Below are positions 1 to 6,332 of a stretch of 22,855 nucleotides of DNA, in pieces; position 1 is the first letter of the stretch; each line of letters begins with the position of its first letter. The position numbers and the translations under genes were made by a program. This DNA is from Rhodospirillaceae bacterium (lineage in GTDB: Bacteria; Pseudomonadota; Alphaproteobacteria; UBA8366; GCA-2717185), in the NCBI GenBank assembly GCA_018660965.1, contig JABJJH010000151.1, positions 1 through 22,855 of the forward strand, written 5' to 3'. The notes beneath the pieces were generated by a model. That model worked only from the letters and a program-made list of their open reading frames with translations, did no database searches and was not told where the DNA came from.

Positions 1-395
1 CCGCCGCCGTACCGATGAGCGCGTGGGTTGATATGAAACAATCCGGTGAAAGCTTCGTCACCAAGGCCGATATTGATCCGGTCATCTGCAAGATCTATCT
101 GGACCGCATGGCGGAGTCTTACCTGAATGGCGCCGATCCAGAAACGCCGCTGGCGTCGCCTTTATACGGTGATTTGTCCGGGTTGCCGCCGCTGCTGCTG
201 CAGGTCGGCACGGCGGAAACACTGATGGACGACAGCCGCATGTTCGCCGAACGCGCCACGGCGGCCGGCGTCGATGTAACCCTGGAGCCCTGGGAGGACA
301 TGATCCATGGCTGGCACGGCAGCCCGCACATCCTGCCGGAAGCGCGCGAGGCCATCGCCAGTCTCGGCGCGTTCTTCAAGCGCGTGGTTGGATAA
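1..395 (+). CDS. alpha/beta hydrolase, HSL/acetyl-esterase type (3' part only)
   Basis: The reading frame is open from the first complete codon (base 3), so the start lies outside the window and the ATG at 15 is internal. The visible part is the C-terminal third of a hormone-sensitive-lipase-type esterase/lipase. WVDMKQSGESF matches the family block W-V-D-[LM]-t-x-S-G-x-S. Next comes LPPLLLQVGTAETLMDDS, whose D-D-S carries the expected catalytic Asp, then MIHGW with the catalytic His. The nucleophile GDSAGG and the HGGG oxyanion motif would be upstream and are not visible. These enzymes hydrolyse short-chain acyl esters, usually in the cytosol; the substrate here is unknown. The stop at 393-395 lies inside a stretch shared with 1305-1324, see the direct repeat. 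The family call is firm, the specificity is not. Confidence 0.85.
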   Translation, partial: AAVPMSAWVDMKQSGESFVTKADIDPVICKIYLDRMAESYLNGADPETPLASPLYGDLSGLPPLLLQVGTAETLMDDSRMFAERATAAGVDVTLEPWEDMIHGWHGSPHILPEAREAIASLGAFFKRVVG

Positions 396-475
396 GCGTC
401 TGGATACGCGCCCGCCCGGTTCGTCAATCGCGTGCAGCGCGGCGTAGAGCGCGCCGGTGCGCTCCCCTAAAACCG
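358..475. repeat. imperfect direct repeat, left copy (hydrolase end + MmgE/PrpD end)
   Basis: This stretch aligns with about 1287-1408, at roughly four identical bases in five by eye. Both copies hold a hydrolase tail on the plus strand (FFKRVVG-stop here, FFNRVVG-stop there) running straight into an MmgE/PrpD tail on the minus strand. The two copies flank the AT-rich island. The divergence is too great for a fresh target-site duplication and suggests fusion of two related convergent gene pairs. Confidence 0.7.
376..475 (-). pseudogene. 3'-end remnant of a second MmgE/PrpD gene
   Basis: Read on the minus strand this stretch gives ERTGALYAALHAIDEPGG, closely matching DRTGALYDALRVIDEPGG at the C-terminus of the intact MmgE/PrpD protein (1305-2672). 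After that the remnant has lost bases relative to the intact copy, so the frame shifts, but the DNA still matches through atccagacgcttatccaacca down to a TGA overlapping the hydrolase 3' end. Homology stops at about 475, where the REP-like repeats begin, and no upstream part of the gene is present. This is what is left of a paralogue or a replaced copy whose body was deleted. Confidence 0.7.
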
Positions 476-479
476 AATG

Positions 480-550
480 AATTAAGTATTGTGTCCCCAG
501 AACTCGGTGTCCCCAGAACTCGCAGAACTCGATTGTGTCCCCAGAACTCG
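480..550. repeat. REP-like repeat cluster, left boundary of the AT-rich island
   Basis: aattaagtattgtgtcccc (480-498) is the left end. It is followed by near-exact copies of gtgtccccagaactcg at 491-506, 507-522 and 535-550, with a partial cagaactcg at 523-531. The element aagtattgtgtc reappears inverted at 1229-1253 and as a palindrome at 1068-1105. Such gtgtcccc/gtgtcaccgtaatt repeats are typical of REP-like sequences associated with Y1 (RAYT) transposases, but no transposase is present here. A shorter related piece, tcaccgtaact, lies near 577-587. Confidence 0.6.
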
Positions 551-621
551 AGGAATGTTAGGAAATGAGGATTGGATCACCGTAACTCAAGGAAATATAG
601 GAGGATGATCTTGTGCCAAAT

Positions 622-1053
622 TTATTTATGATTTGTTATGTTTGATTGTTTAATTTTTAACAACTCCGATTTCAACACCTTATAATTTTCGCTCAAAAAT
701 ACTTCAAATTTTCGATGCCATTGATTTATATCATTCTCCAGAAATTCCTCAGAATCAATTTTTGTCAATGTAATCGATGGGCCTTCCGCCAGCAATTTTC
801 CATGGTCACAGCAAATATCCGATTCAATTAGATATGCGCCATTTTCATTCTTAACATCAACTATAATAGAGACTCCATCTTCTCCTAATGAAAATTCTAA
901 ATATGTACGCAAAGGAAATATTTCATTTTTACTATTCCCTATGAAATGCGATATTCCGTCGCACAAAGAAAGTGTGGGACAAATTAAGGGCTCCAAAGAA
1001 TTTTGAACTCTTATCCGTAATTTATCAATTGACTTATCAATCACGTGATTCAT
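622..1053 (-). CDS. orphan low-GC ORF, 143 aa, unknown function (possible immunity protein)
   Basis: This 143-codon ORF has much more A+T than every neighbour and a balanced, soluble-looking composition with no signal peptide or membrane segment. It has a beta-rich middle (TYLEFSLGEDGVSIIVDV, then GAYLIESDICCDHGK with a Cys pair) and a charged C-terminal helix (NDINQWHRKFEVFLSENYKV). I do not recognise a family with certainty. The acidic small-protein character and the adjacent Imm27-like fragment would fit an immunity protein of a polymorphic toxin, but that is inference. The ATG at 1053 has only a weak upstream purine run, and a REP-like palindrome lies 15 bp upstream. Base composition and setting point to horizontal acquisition. 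It could be unexpressed cargo. Confidence 0.55.
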   Translation of the reverse strand: MNHVIDKSIDKLRIRVQNSLEPLICPTLSLCDGISHFIGNSKNEIFPLRTYLEFSLGEDGVSIIVDVKNENGAYLIESDICCDHGKLLAEGPSITLTKIDSEEFLENDINQWHRKFEVFLSENYKVLKSELLKIKQSNITNHK

Positions 1054-1067
1054 TCCGTTGAATTACA

Positions 1068-1105
1068 GGGACACAATACTCAATGCCTATTGAGTATTGT
1101 GTCCC
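1068..1105. repeat. REP-like perfect palindrome
   Basis: gggacacaatactcaat (1068-1084), loop gcct, then its exact reverse complement (1089-1105): 17-bp arms with a 4-nt loop. The flanks aattaca and ttaaatt are also roughly complementary. The arm sequence is the same repeat as at 480-498 and 1229-1253. It truncates the Imm27-like reading frame on one side and sits just upstream of the 143-aa ORF. Confidence 0.85.
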
Positions 1106-1208
1106 TTAAATTCTCATCACCCACAATCTCACCTTGATTCACAATCCATTCACCCAGTAATTTTGCCTCTGTCGGCTTCAATGGTGTATTCAATTCACTA
1201 TCCGAAAA
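1080..1208 (-). pseudogene. N-terminal fragment resembling Imm27-family immunity protein
   Basis: The minus strand is open between a TAA at 1209-1211 and a TGA at 1080-1082 and encodes a short peptide containing LNTPLKPTEAKLLGEWIVN then QGEIVGDENL. This resembles the start of Imm27-type immunity proteins (roughly L-K-P-x-E-x-x-L-x-G-x-W, then a G-x-V-x-x-D block), recalled from family knowledge and not searched. No ATG is present; TTG at 1191-1193 is the only plausible start. The last codons (RDTILN) are read from the palindrome arm, so the gene was cut by the repeat and the conserved C-terminal half is missing. It is too short to fold as the full domain. Confidence 0.45.
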
Positions 1209-1212
1209 TTAT

Positions 1213-1254
1213 GAAATTACGGTAACACAAATTACGGTGACACAATACTTATTT
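1213..1254. repeat. REP-like repeat, right boundary of the AT-rich island
   Basis: Two tandem units read gaaattacggtaacacaa (1213-1230) and aattacggtgacacaa (1230-1245), the second running into tacttatt. Reverse-complemented, the right end reads aataagtattgtgtcacc, matching the left end at 480-498. The island therefore has inverted ends like a mobile cassette. A small palindrome, TCTCGAG-tc-CTCGAGA, lies just outside at 1268-1283. Confidence 0.6.
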
Positions 1255-1286
1255 AGACGTCAATTAGTCTCGAGTCCTCGAGATTT

Positions 1287-1324
1287 ACAGTCCTGGTTCC
1301 TTCTTCAATCGAGTGGTTGGATAA
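1287..1324 (+). pseudogene. 3'-tail remnant of a hydrolase gene
   Basis: Only the end of the gene remains: ttcttcaatcgagtggttgg then taa encodes FFNRVVG-stop, against FFKRVVG-stop at the end of the hydrolase at 1-395. It overlaps the MmgE/PrpD stop exactly as the left copy does. Confidence 0.5.
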
Positions 1325-2672
1325 GCCTCTGGATTTCCGGCAACCCGCCCGGTTCATCGATTACGCGCAGCGCGTCGTATAGCGCGCCGGTGCGATCCCC
1401 CAGGACCGGTTCGACCATCCCGTCGAATTTGGTTTTTAAATCAATCCATGACAATGGGTTTTCCGGGTTGCCGCGCGAGCGTTCGACCGTGGCGCGCAGA
1501 ACCTCGCCATCCGTTAGTTCGATTTCCAGAACCGATCCATAACGGCCCACCGTGGAATCCGGCGACAGTTCGACCTTGCCCATGATGTCCTGCACCTTGG
1601 GGTCCGCAAGCCGTTCGGCGGAAAAGTCGCCGGGCAGGACGGGGTAGCCGTTGAGCGCCAGCGCGATGCAGAACGCGACGCTGAATTTCCCTTCCAGATG
1701 CGTCGTGGGCAGGGGGCGCCCGACCAGCCGCGTGCTGATTTCCGCCACCCGGCAACGGATTTGCGCGACAGGCCGTCCCGCCCAACCGTCACGCAAGTCC
1801 CGCGCGGCGTCGATATGGCCGTGGATCAGCTTGCCGCAGGCGTAGGGCTTGAAGGAATTGTCGAACAGGCTCTCGCCGGGGCTGAAGGCGACGTCATCGA
1901 ACTGTGCGGTTGCGGTTTGAACGAAGGCGTTGGCGAACCCGCCGGGCGCTTCGAACACATCGCGCGCCGCGACGAACCCGCGCGCGGCCAGCTCCGCGGC
2001 GTGCACCCCGTCCATCGCGGCCTTGCCCGAATGCAGCGGCTTGGCCATGGTGCCGAAGGACGCGGTCAGTCCGCCGCCCATGGTCGCGGCGGTGGCGAGC
2101 GCATTCACGATCTGGTCGCGGTCGCATCCCATCAATACGGCGGTCGCGGCGGCGGCGGACAATCGTCCGAAAACCCCGGTGGGGTGAAAGCCCGCGCCCT
2201 GCATCAGATTGCCAAAGCCGTTTTCGCCGCCCATGACATCGCCGACCATCACGTCGCCCAGTACGGCGGAAATTTCGTATCCGGCGATAAAGGCCCCCAA
2301 CGCCGCCGCGCCGTCGAGGCCGCGATGCTCGGCGACGGCGAGGGTTGCAGCCCAACTCGGCGAGCTTAGATGGCTGGGGGCGTGACCGCGCGTGTCATCG
2401 AAATCGAGCGCATGGCCCATGGTGGCGTTGGCCAGCGCTGCCAGCGCCGGGGTGGTTTGTTCGCCAATTAGGATACGCGCCTTGCCTGTCGCGCCCCAGG
2501 CCAGTGCGGATTGGACGACCGTTCGCGACACCGGTTCGCCGGACGCGCCGATGGCCACGCCCATCCAGTCAACGAGACACCGCTTGGCCTGATCGATCAC
2601 ATCGGGGGCGTGGCGCCGGGTTCCTGTTGCCGCGATGAAATCTGCGGCGCGTTCGGCCAATGTGTCGGTCAT
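1305..2672 (-). CDS. MmgE/PrpD family protein
   Basis: The 455-residue protein has the usual length of MmgE/PrpD proteins (450-500). The family includes 2-methylcitrate dehydratase PrpD, cis-aconitate decarboxylase and iminodisuccinate epimerase. Visible family blocks are the N-terminal helical start (LAERAADFIAATGTRRHA, then VDWMGVAIGA), ALDFDDTRGHAPSHLSSP near residues 100-120, and FKPYACGKLIHGHIDA in the second half. The start at 2672 is chosen over an in-frame start at 2768 because CAGGAA lies about 9 nt upstream and the longer form would overlap most of the end of soxG. It follows soxG with a 5-nt gap, so it is probably the last gene of the sarcosine oxidase unit. The substrate cannot be told from the sequence; a small carboxylic acid is likely. 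Confidence 0.85.
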   Translation of the reverse strand: MTDTLAERAADFIAATGTRRHAPDVIDQAKRCLVDWMGVAIGASGEPVSRTVVQSALAWGATGKARILIGEQTTPALAALANATMGHALDFDDTRGHAPSHLSSPSWAATLAVAEHRGLDGAAALGAFIAGYEISAVLGDVMVGDVMGGENGFGNLMQGAGFHPTGVFGRLSAAAATAVLMGCDRDQIVNALATAATMGGGLTASFGTMAKPLHSGKAAMDGVHAAELAARGFVAARDVFEAPGGFANAFVQTATAQFDDVAFSPGESLFDNSFKPYACGKLIHGHIDAARDLRDGWAGRPVAQIRCRVAEISTRLVGRPLPTTHLEGKFSVAFCIALALNGYPVLPGDFSAERLADPKVQDIMGKVELSPDSTVGRYGSVLEIELTDGEVLRATVERSRGNPENPLSWIDLKTKFDGMVEPVLGDRTGALYDALRVIDEPGGLPEIQRLIQPLD

Positions 2673-2677
2673 GTCGT

Positions 2678-3190
2678 TTATTCCTGTGAGTCCCGTTCGA
2701 GTTCCCGGCGCGCCTCGTTCAGGCGTCCGGTCATATAGTCGGCGAAGGATCGCCCGAATTCCACGCAAAAGCAGGATTCGCCCAGCCGCAGCAGAATAAT
2801 TTCAACGCTGTCGAACAGGGTTCGCGTGCATCCGCCGATGGCGAGGTCGCGAAGGTTCAGCGGGCACCCCATGTGGAGAGCGTCGATTGCCGCCGGCCCG
2901 TCGAGGATCAGTCCTTCGTAACGGTGACTGACATCGACAAGGGAATGAGGCGCGGACAAGGATTGCGCGCGTTCTTCGAGCGCCGCTTTCCCGGCGGTGG
3001 GCAGAAGCAGCACCCATTCGTCGGGACCGAGGCAAATCGCGCGAAGCGATTTGTCGCCGCCGGACTGGCCGATCCTGCCGGGCAGGGGCGCGCCGATTAA
3101 ATCTTTGGCGCGCGCGGCGTCCACGGCGTTGATACGCAAACTCAAGCGCGCCTGATCCTGGATCGGGGTAAGGCTCAGCGCATCAGCCAT
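2678..3190 (-). CDS. soxG: sarcosine oxidase gamma subunit
   Basis: The 170-residue protein is the small gamma subunit of heterotetrameric sarcosine oxidase, related to the folate-binding GcvT/YgfZ fold. Recognisable features are DEWVLLLPT (residues 57-65), HSLVDVSHRYEGLILDGPAA, and GCPLNLRD followed by a C-terminal CFCVEFGRSFADYMTGRL. It packs against the alpha subunit and helps build the cavity between the active sites; it carries no cofactor. Its ATG overlaps the end of soxA by 8 nt, so the two are translationally coupled. Family and position agree; confidence is high. Confidence 0.9.
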   Translation of the reverse strand: MADALSLTPIQDQARLSLRINAVDAARAKDLIGAPLPGRIGQSGGDKSLRAICLGPDEWVLLLPTAGKAALEERAQSLSAPHSLVDVSHRYEGLILDGPAAIDALHMGCPLNLRDLAIGGCTRTLFDSVEIILLRLGESCFCVEFGRSFADYMTGRLNEARRELERDSQE

Positions 3191-6032
3191 TCAATCGCTC
3201 CCCATCGGGGTCGATGAAGACCGGATCGACGACAGTGACGGCATGGGCCAGATGGGGCATGGGCGAAACCAATTCGGCGCCTTTGCGGTCCCGACCGCCT
3301 TCGATCATGGCCAACGCGATGGATCGTTGCAGCGCGTCGCTCCAATAGGACGAGGTGACATGCCCGATGGACCGTGTATTCGGCGCCTCGGTAATCTGGG
3401 CGCCTTCGTCCAGAACGATGTTTGGATTGTTGGTGAGCAGTCCGACGAGTTGTTTTCGGTTCGACAGGGTCATATCCGGGCGGGCGAGGGATCGCTTGCC
3501 GACGAAGTCGGGTTTGACCTTGGAGATCGCCCAGCCCATGCCTGCGTCTTCGGGGATCACCGTGCCGTCGGTTTCCTGACCGACGATGATGTAGCCTTTT
3601 TCCGCGCGCAACACATGCACCGCTTCGGTTCCATAGACGACCGCGCCAAACGCGTCGCCCGCCGCCGTCAGTTGTTCCCACACATTGAGCGCGTCACCGG
3701 TGGGCACGTTGACCTCGTAACCCAATTCGCCGGTGAAGCTGACCCGAAAAACGCGCGCAGGGACGCCGCACACTATTCCTGTGCGCACGGCCATATGGGG
3801 AAACGCGTCATTGTCAAAATCGATATCCTCGGTCAATGGCGCCAGGGCAGCGCGGGCGTTCGGCCCATTGAGCGCGATAACCGCCCAGTGTTCGGTCGTG
3901 GAGGTCAGCCAGACCTGTAAATCCGGCCATTCGGTTTGCAGATAGTCTTCCATCATCGACAACACATGCGCGGCGCCGCCGGTGGTCGTGGTTACGTGGA
4001 AGCGGTCATCGGCCAATCGTGCGACGACGCCGTCATCCATGATAAATCCGTTTTCGCCGAGCATCAGGGCGTACCTGCATCGGCCCGACGCAAGGTTGGC
4101 GAGGTTGTTGGTGTAGAGGCGGTTGAGAAATTCCCCCGCATCTGGACCGACCACTTCGATCTTGCCCAGCGTCGAGCCGTCGAACAGGCCGAGCGATTGA
4201 CGGGTGATCCGGCATTCCCGCGCCACGGCATTGCGCATGTCTTCGCCCGGCGCCGGGAAGTAGCGCGCGCGGCGCCATTGCCCGACCGGTTCGAACACCG
4301 CACCGCGATCCGCCGCCCAGGCGTCGATCGGGGTCTTGCGCAACACGTCGAAATTTTCACCGCGCCGATGTCCCGCCAGCGCGCCGAAGGTGACGGGCGT
4401 GTAAGGCGGACGGAAGGTCGTCAGGCCGATGTCGGGAACGGATAGGCCCGCCGCGTCGGCGGCGATGGCGAGCGCGTTGATATTGGCGAGCTTGCCTTGA
4501 TCGGTCGCCATGCCATTCGTGGTGTAGCGTTTGATGTGTTCGATGGAATGGAAGCCTTCGCGCACCGCGAGGCGAATATCGTTGGCGGTGACGTCGTTTT
4601 GAAAGTCGACGAAGGTCTTGCCGCGTTGGTTGTTATGGGAGGGCGCAAGTGGCGCGGCCTCCAGGTCGCCGTTACACGCCCCGATGCATTGGATGTGGGG
4701 AAGCGGCGTGGTCCCGTCTGGTATAAATGCGCCGATGTCGTCGCGCCACGTCACGGCGCCGCCCGCTTGTGAATACAGATGGATTGACGGGGTCCAGCCG
4801 CCGCTCATCAGCACCGCGTCGCAGGCGATAGCGCGCGCGACGCCACCGGCGCCGGGGTGGACACGGAGTCCCGAGACGCGCCGCGCGCCCGTTGCGCCAA
4901 TCGCTGTATAACCGGTGAGTATTTCAACGCCGAGCGCCTGTGCGCGTTTCTTTAAAGCCGGGTCCACGGTGGTTCGCATATCGACGATGGCGGCGACCGA
5001 CACGCCTTGGCTGGCAAGATCAAATGAAGCTTCGTAGGCCGAGTTGTTGTTGGTGACGACGACGGCGCGGTGGCCGACTTTCACCCCGTAGCGGTTGAGA
5101 TAGACACGCGCGGCGCTGGCGAGCATGATTCCGGGGCGGTCGTTGTCTGGAAACATCAGGGGGCGTTCAATGGCGCCGGTCGCCAGCACCACTTGTTTGG
5201 CTCGCACCCGCCACAGCCGTTCACGCGGGCCCGCAGCGCCGGTTGGCGCGCGATGGTCGCTCAGGCGCTGGACCAGTCCCAGAAAATTCTGATGGTAAAA
5301 ACCAAACGCCGCCGTTCGGGACAGGAAGGTGACGTTGTCGCGCGCCTTCAACGCGGCTGTCATGACGTCGAGTTCGTCCCAGTCGGGCGCGTCCAGCAAG
5401 CCGCCGCCCGGTTCGGACTGTTCGTCGACCAGCAGGACCCGCGCGCCGTCATCGGAGGCCGCCATCGCCGCCGCCAACCCCGCCGGACCCGCGCCGACGA
5501 TCAACACGTCGCAATGGGCGTAGCGGCTGGTGTAGGAATCCGGATCGGCAAGTTCGGGCGCGCGGCCCAGACCCGCCATACGGCGGATCGCCGGTTCGTA
5601 GAGAGCCTTCCAGAAGGATTTGGGCCACATGAAGGTCTTGTAATAGAAGCCCGCCGACAGGATCGGGGCGGCGAACTGGCTGAGCGCCCCTATGTCGAAG
5701 CGCAGGGACGGCCAGTGGTTTTGACTGACCGCCGTCAAACCATCGTATAATTCCGTGGTCGTCATGCGGGCGTTGGGTGTGTGGCGTCCGGCGCCCTGGC
5801 CGGTTTTTGGGCCGATCCCGGCCAACGCGTTGGGGTCTTCCGGTCCCGCCGCGATGATCCCGCGCGGACGGTGATACTTGAACGACCGGCCCACCATATG
5901 AACGCCGTTGGCGAGCAGCGCAGAGGCGAGCGTATCGCCCTGCACACCCTCGAATGGTTTCCCATCGAAGGTGAAGCGAACCGGCGCCGACCGGTCGATA
6001 CGCCCGCCCGTCCTGGTTCGAAACGAACTCAT
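3183..6032 (-). CDS. soxA: sarcosine oxidase alpha subunit
   Basis: At 949 residues this is close to known alpha subunits (about 960-1000). Domains in order: an N-terminal ferredoxin-like domain (residues 18-90) with FEGVQGDTLASALLANGV and the family block RSFKYHRPRGI; a Rossmann domain with DVLIVGAGPAGLAAA at 175-189, which binds NAD in this family; a middle domain; and a C-terminal aminomethyltransferase/GcvT-like domain from about residue 570 (GLFDGSTLGKIEVVGPDA, FTGELGYEVNVP) that receives the methylene group on tetrahydrofolate. The complex converts sarcosine, O2 and THF to glycine, H2O2 and 5,10-methylene-THF in the cytoplasm. It overlaps soxD by 4 nt (ATGA) and soxG by 8 nt. No truncation or frameshift is seen. 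Confidence 0.95.
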   Translation of the reverse strand: MSSFRTRTGGRIDRSAPVRFTFDGKPFEGVQGDTLASALLANGVHMVGRSFKYHRPRGIIAAGPEDPNALAGIGPKTGQGAGRHTPNARMTTTELYDGLTAVSQNHWPSLRFDIGALSQFAAPILSAGFYYKTFMWPKSFWKALYEPAIRRMAGLGRAPELADPDSYTSRYAHCDVLIVGAGPAGLAAAMAASDDGARVLLVDEQSEPGGGLLDAPDWDELDVMTAALKARDNVTFLSRTAAFGFYHQNFLGLVQRLSDHRAPTGAAGPRERLWRVRAKQVVLATGAIERPLMFPDNDRPGIMLASAARVYLNRYGVKVGHRAVVVTNNNSAYEASFDLASQGVSVAAIVDMRTTVDPALKKRAQALGVEILTGYTAIGATGARRVSGLRVHPGAGGVARAIACDAVLMSGGWTPSIHLYSQAGGAVTWRDDIGAFIPDGTTPLPHIQCIGACNGDLEAAPLAPSHNNQRGKTFVDFQNDVTANDIRLAVREGFHSIEHIKRYTTNGMATDQGKLANINALAIAADAAGLSVPDIGLTTFRPPYTPVTFGALAGHRRGENFDVLRKTPIDAWAADRGAVFEPVGQWRRARYFPAPGEDMRNAVARECRITRQSLGLFDGSTLGKIEVVGPDAGEFLNRLYTNNLANLASGRCRYALMLGENGFIMDDGVVARLADDRFHVTTTTGGAAHVLSMMEDYLQTEWPDLQVWLTSTTEHWAVIALNGPNARAALAPLTEDIDFDNDAFPHMAVRTGIVCGVPARVFRVSFTGELGYEVNVPTGDALNVWEQLTAAGDAFGAVVYGTEAVHVLRAEKGYIIVGQETDGTVIPEDAGMGWAISKVKPDFVGKRSLARPDMTLSNRKQLVGLLTNNPNIVLDEGAQITEAPNTRSIGHVTSSYWSDALQRSIALAMIEGGRDRKGAELVSPMPHLAHAVTVVDPVFIDPDGERLNG

Positions 6033-6322
6033 TCGGTTTCATCCCCTACCGGCGGGCGCGGCTGCCCCGCCTTATAGGTTGTCGCAATGTGGTCGCTAAC
6101 AGTGTCGCGAACGGCGTTGAAGTAACGCCCGCACCCATGCGCATGGCGCCATCGTTCGCCGTGGCTCCCTCGGGGGTTGGCGCGGTGATACAAAAACGCT
6201 TCCCATTCGGCGTCGCTAACGGCATGCGGGTCCGGTGGGCGGACGAGGTGCGCTTCACCGGCGTAGGCGAATTCGACCTCCGGCCGGTCCTGTTCGCAAT
6301 AGGGGCATCGAATTAAAAGCAT
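6029..6322 (-). CDS. soxD: sarcosine oxidase delta subunit (zinc protein)
   Basis: The 97-residue protein is the zinc-binding delta subunit. The ligand set of the family is visible as C6-P-Y-C9 near the N-terminus and H60-x-x-x-C64 in RHAHGCGRYFN. Other family blocks are WEAFLYHRANPRGSHGERW and the C-terminal NAVRDTVSDHI. The role is structural within the alpha-beta-gamma-delta heterotetramer. It starts 10 nt after soxB and its stop overlaps the soxA start. Confidence 0.95.
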   Translation of the reverse strand: MLLIRCPYCEQDRPEVEFAYAGEAHLVRPPDPHAVSDAEWEAFLYHRANPRGSHGERWRHAHGCGRYFNAVRDTVSDHIATTYKAGQPRPPVGDETE

Positions 6323-6332
6323 GGCGTCCCGG

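Noticed and set aside
491..550. Short CRISPR-like array from repeated gtgtccccagaactcg
   Set aside because: Units are adjacent with no regular spacers, one is partial, and no cas genes are nearby; REP-like repeats fit better.
2673..2768. N-terminal extension of the MmgE/PrpD protein
   Set aside because: It overlaps the end of soxG and has no family similarity; a ribosome site supports 2672.
5070..5750. Long plus-strand ORF opposite soxA, and similar antisense ORFs opposite soxB, the dipeptidase and the amidase
   Set aside because: They are antisense shadows of well-supported GC-rich genes with biased composition and no recognisable domains.
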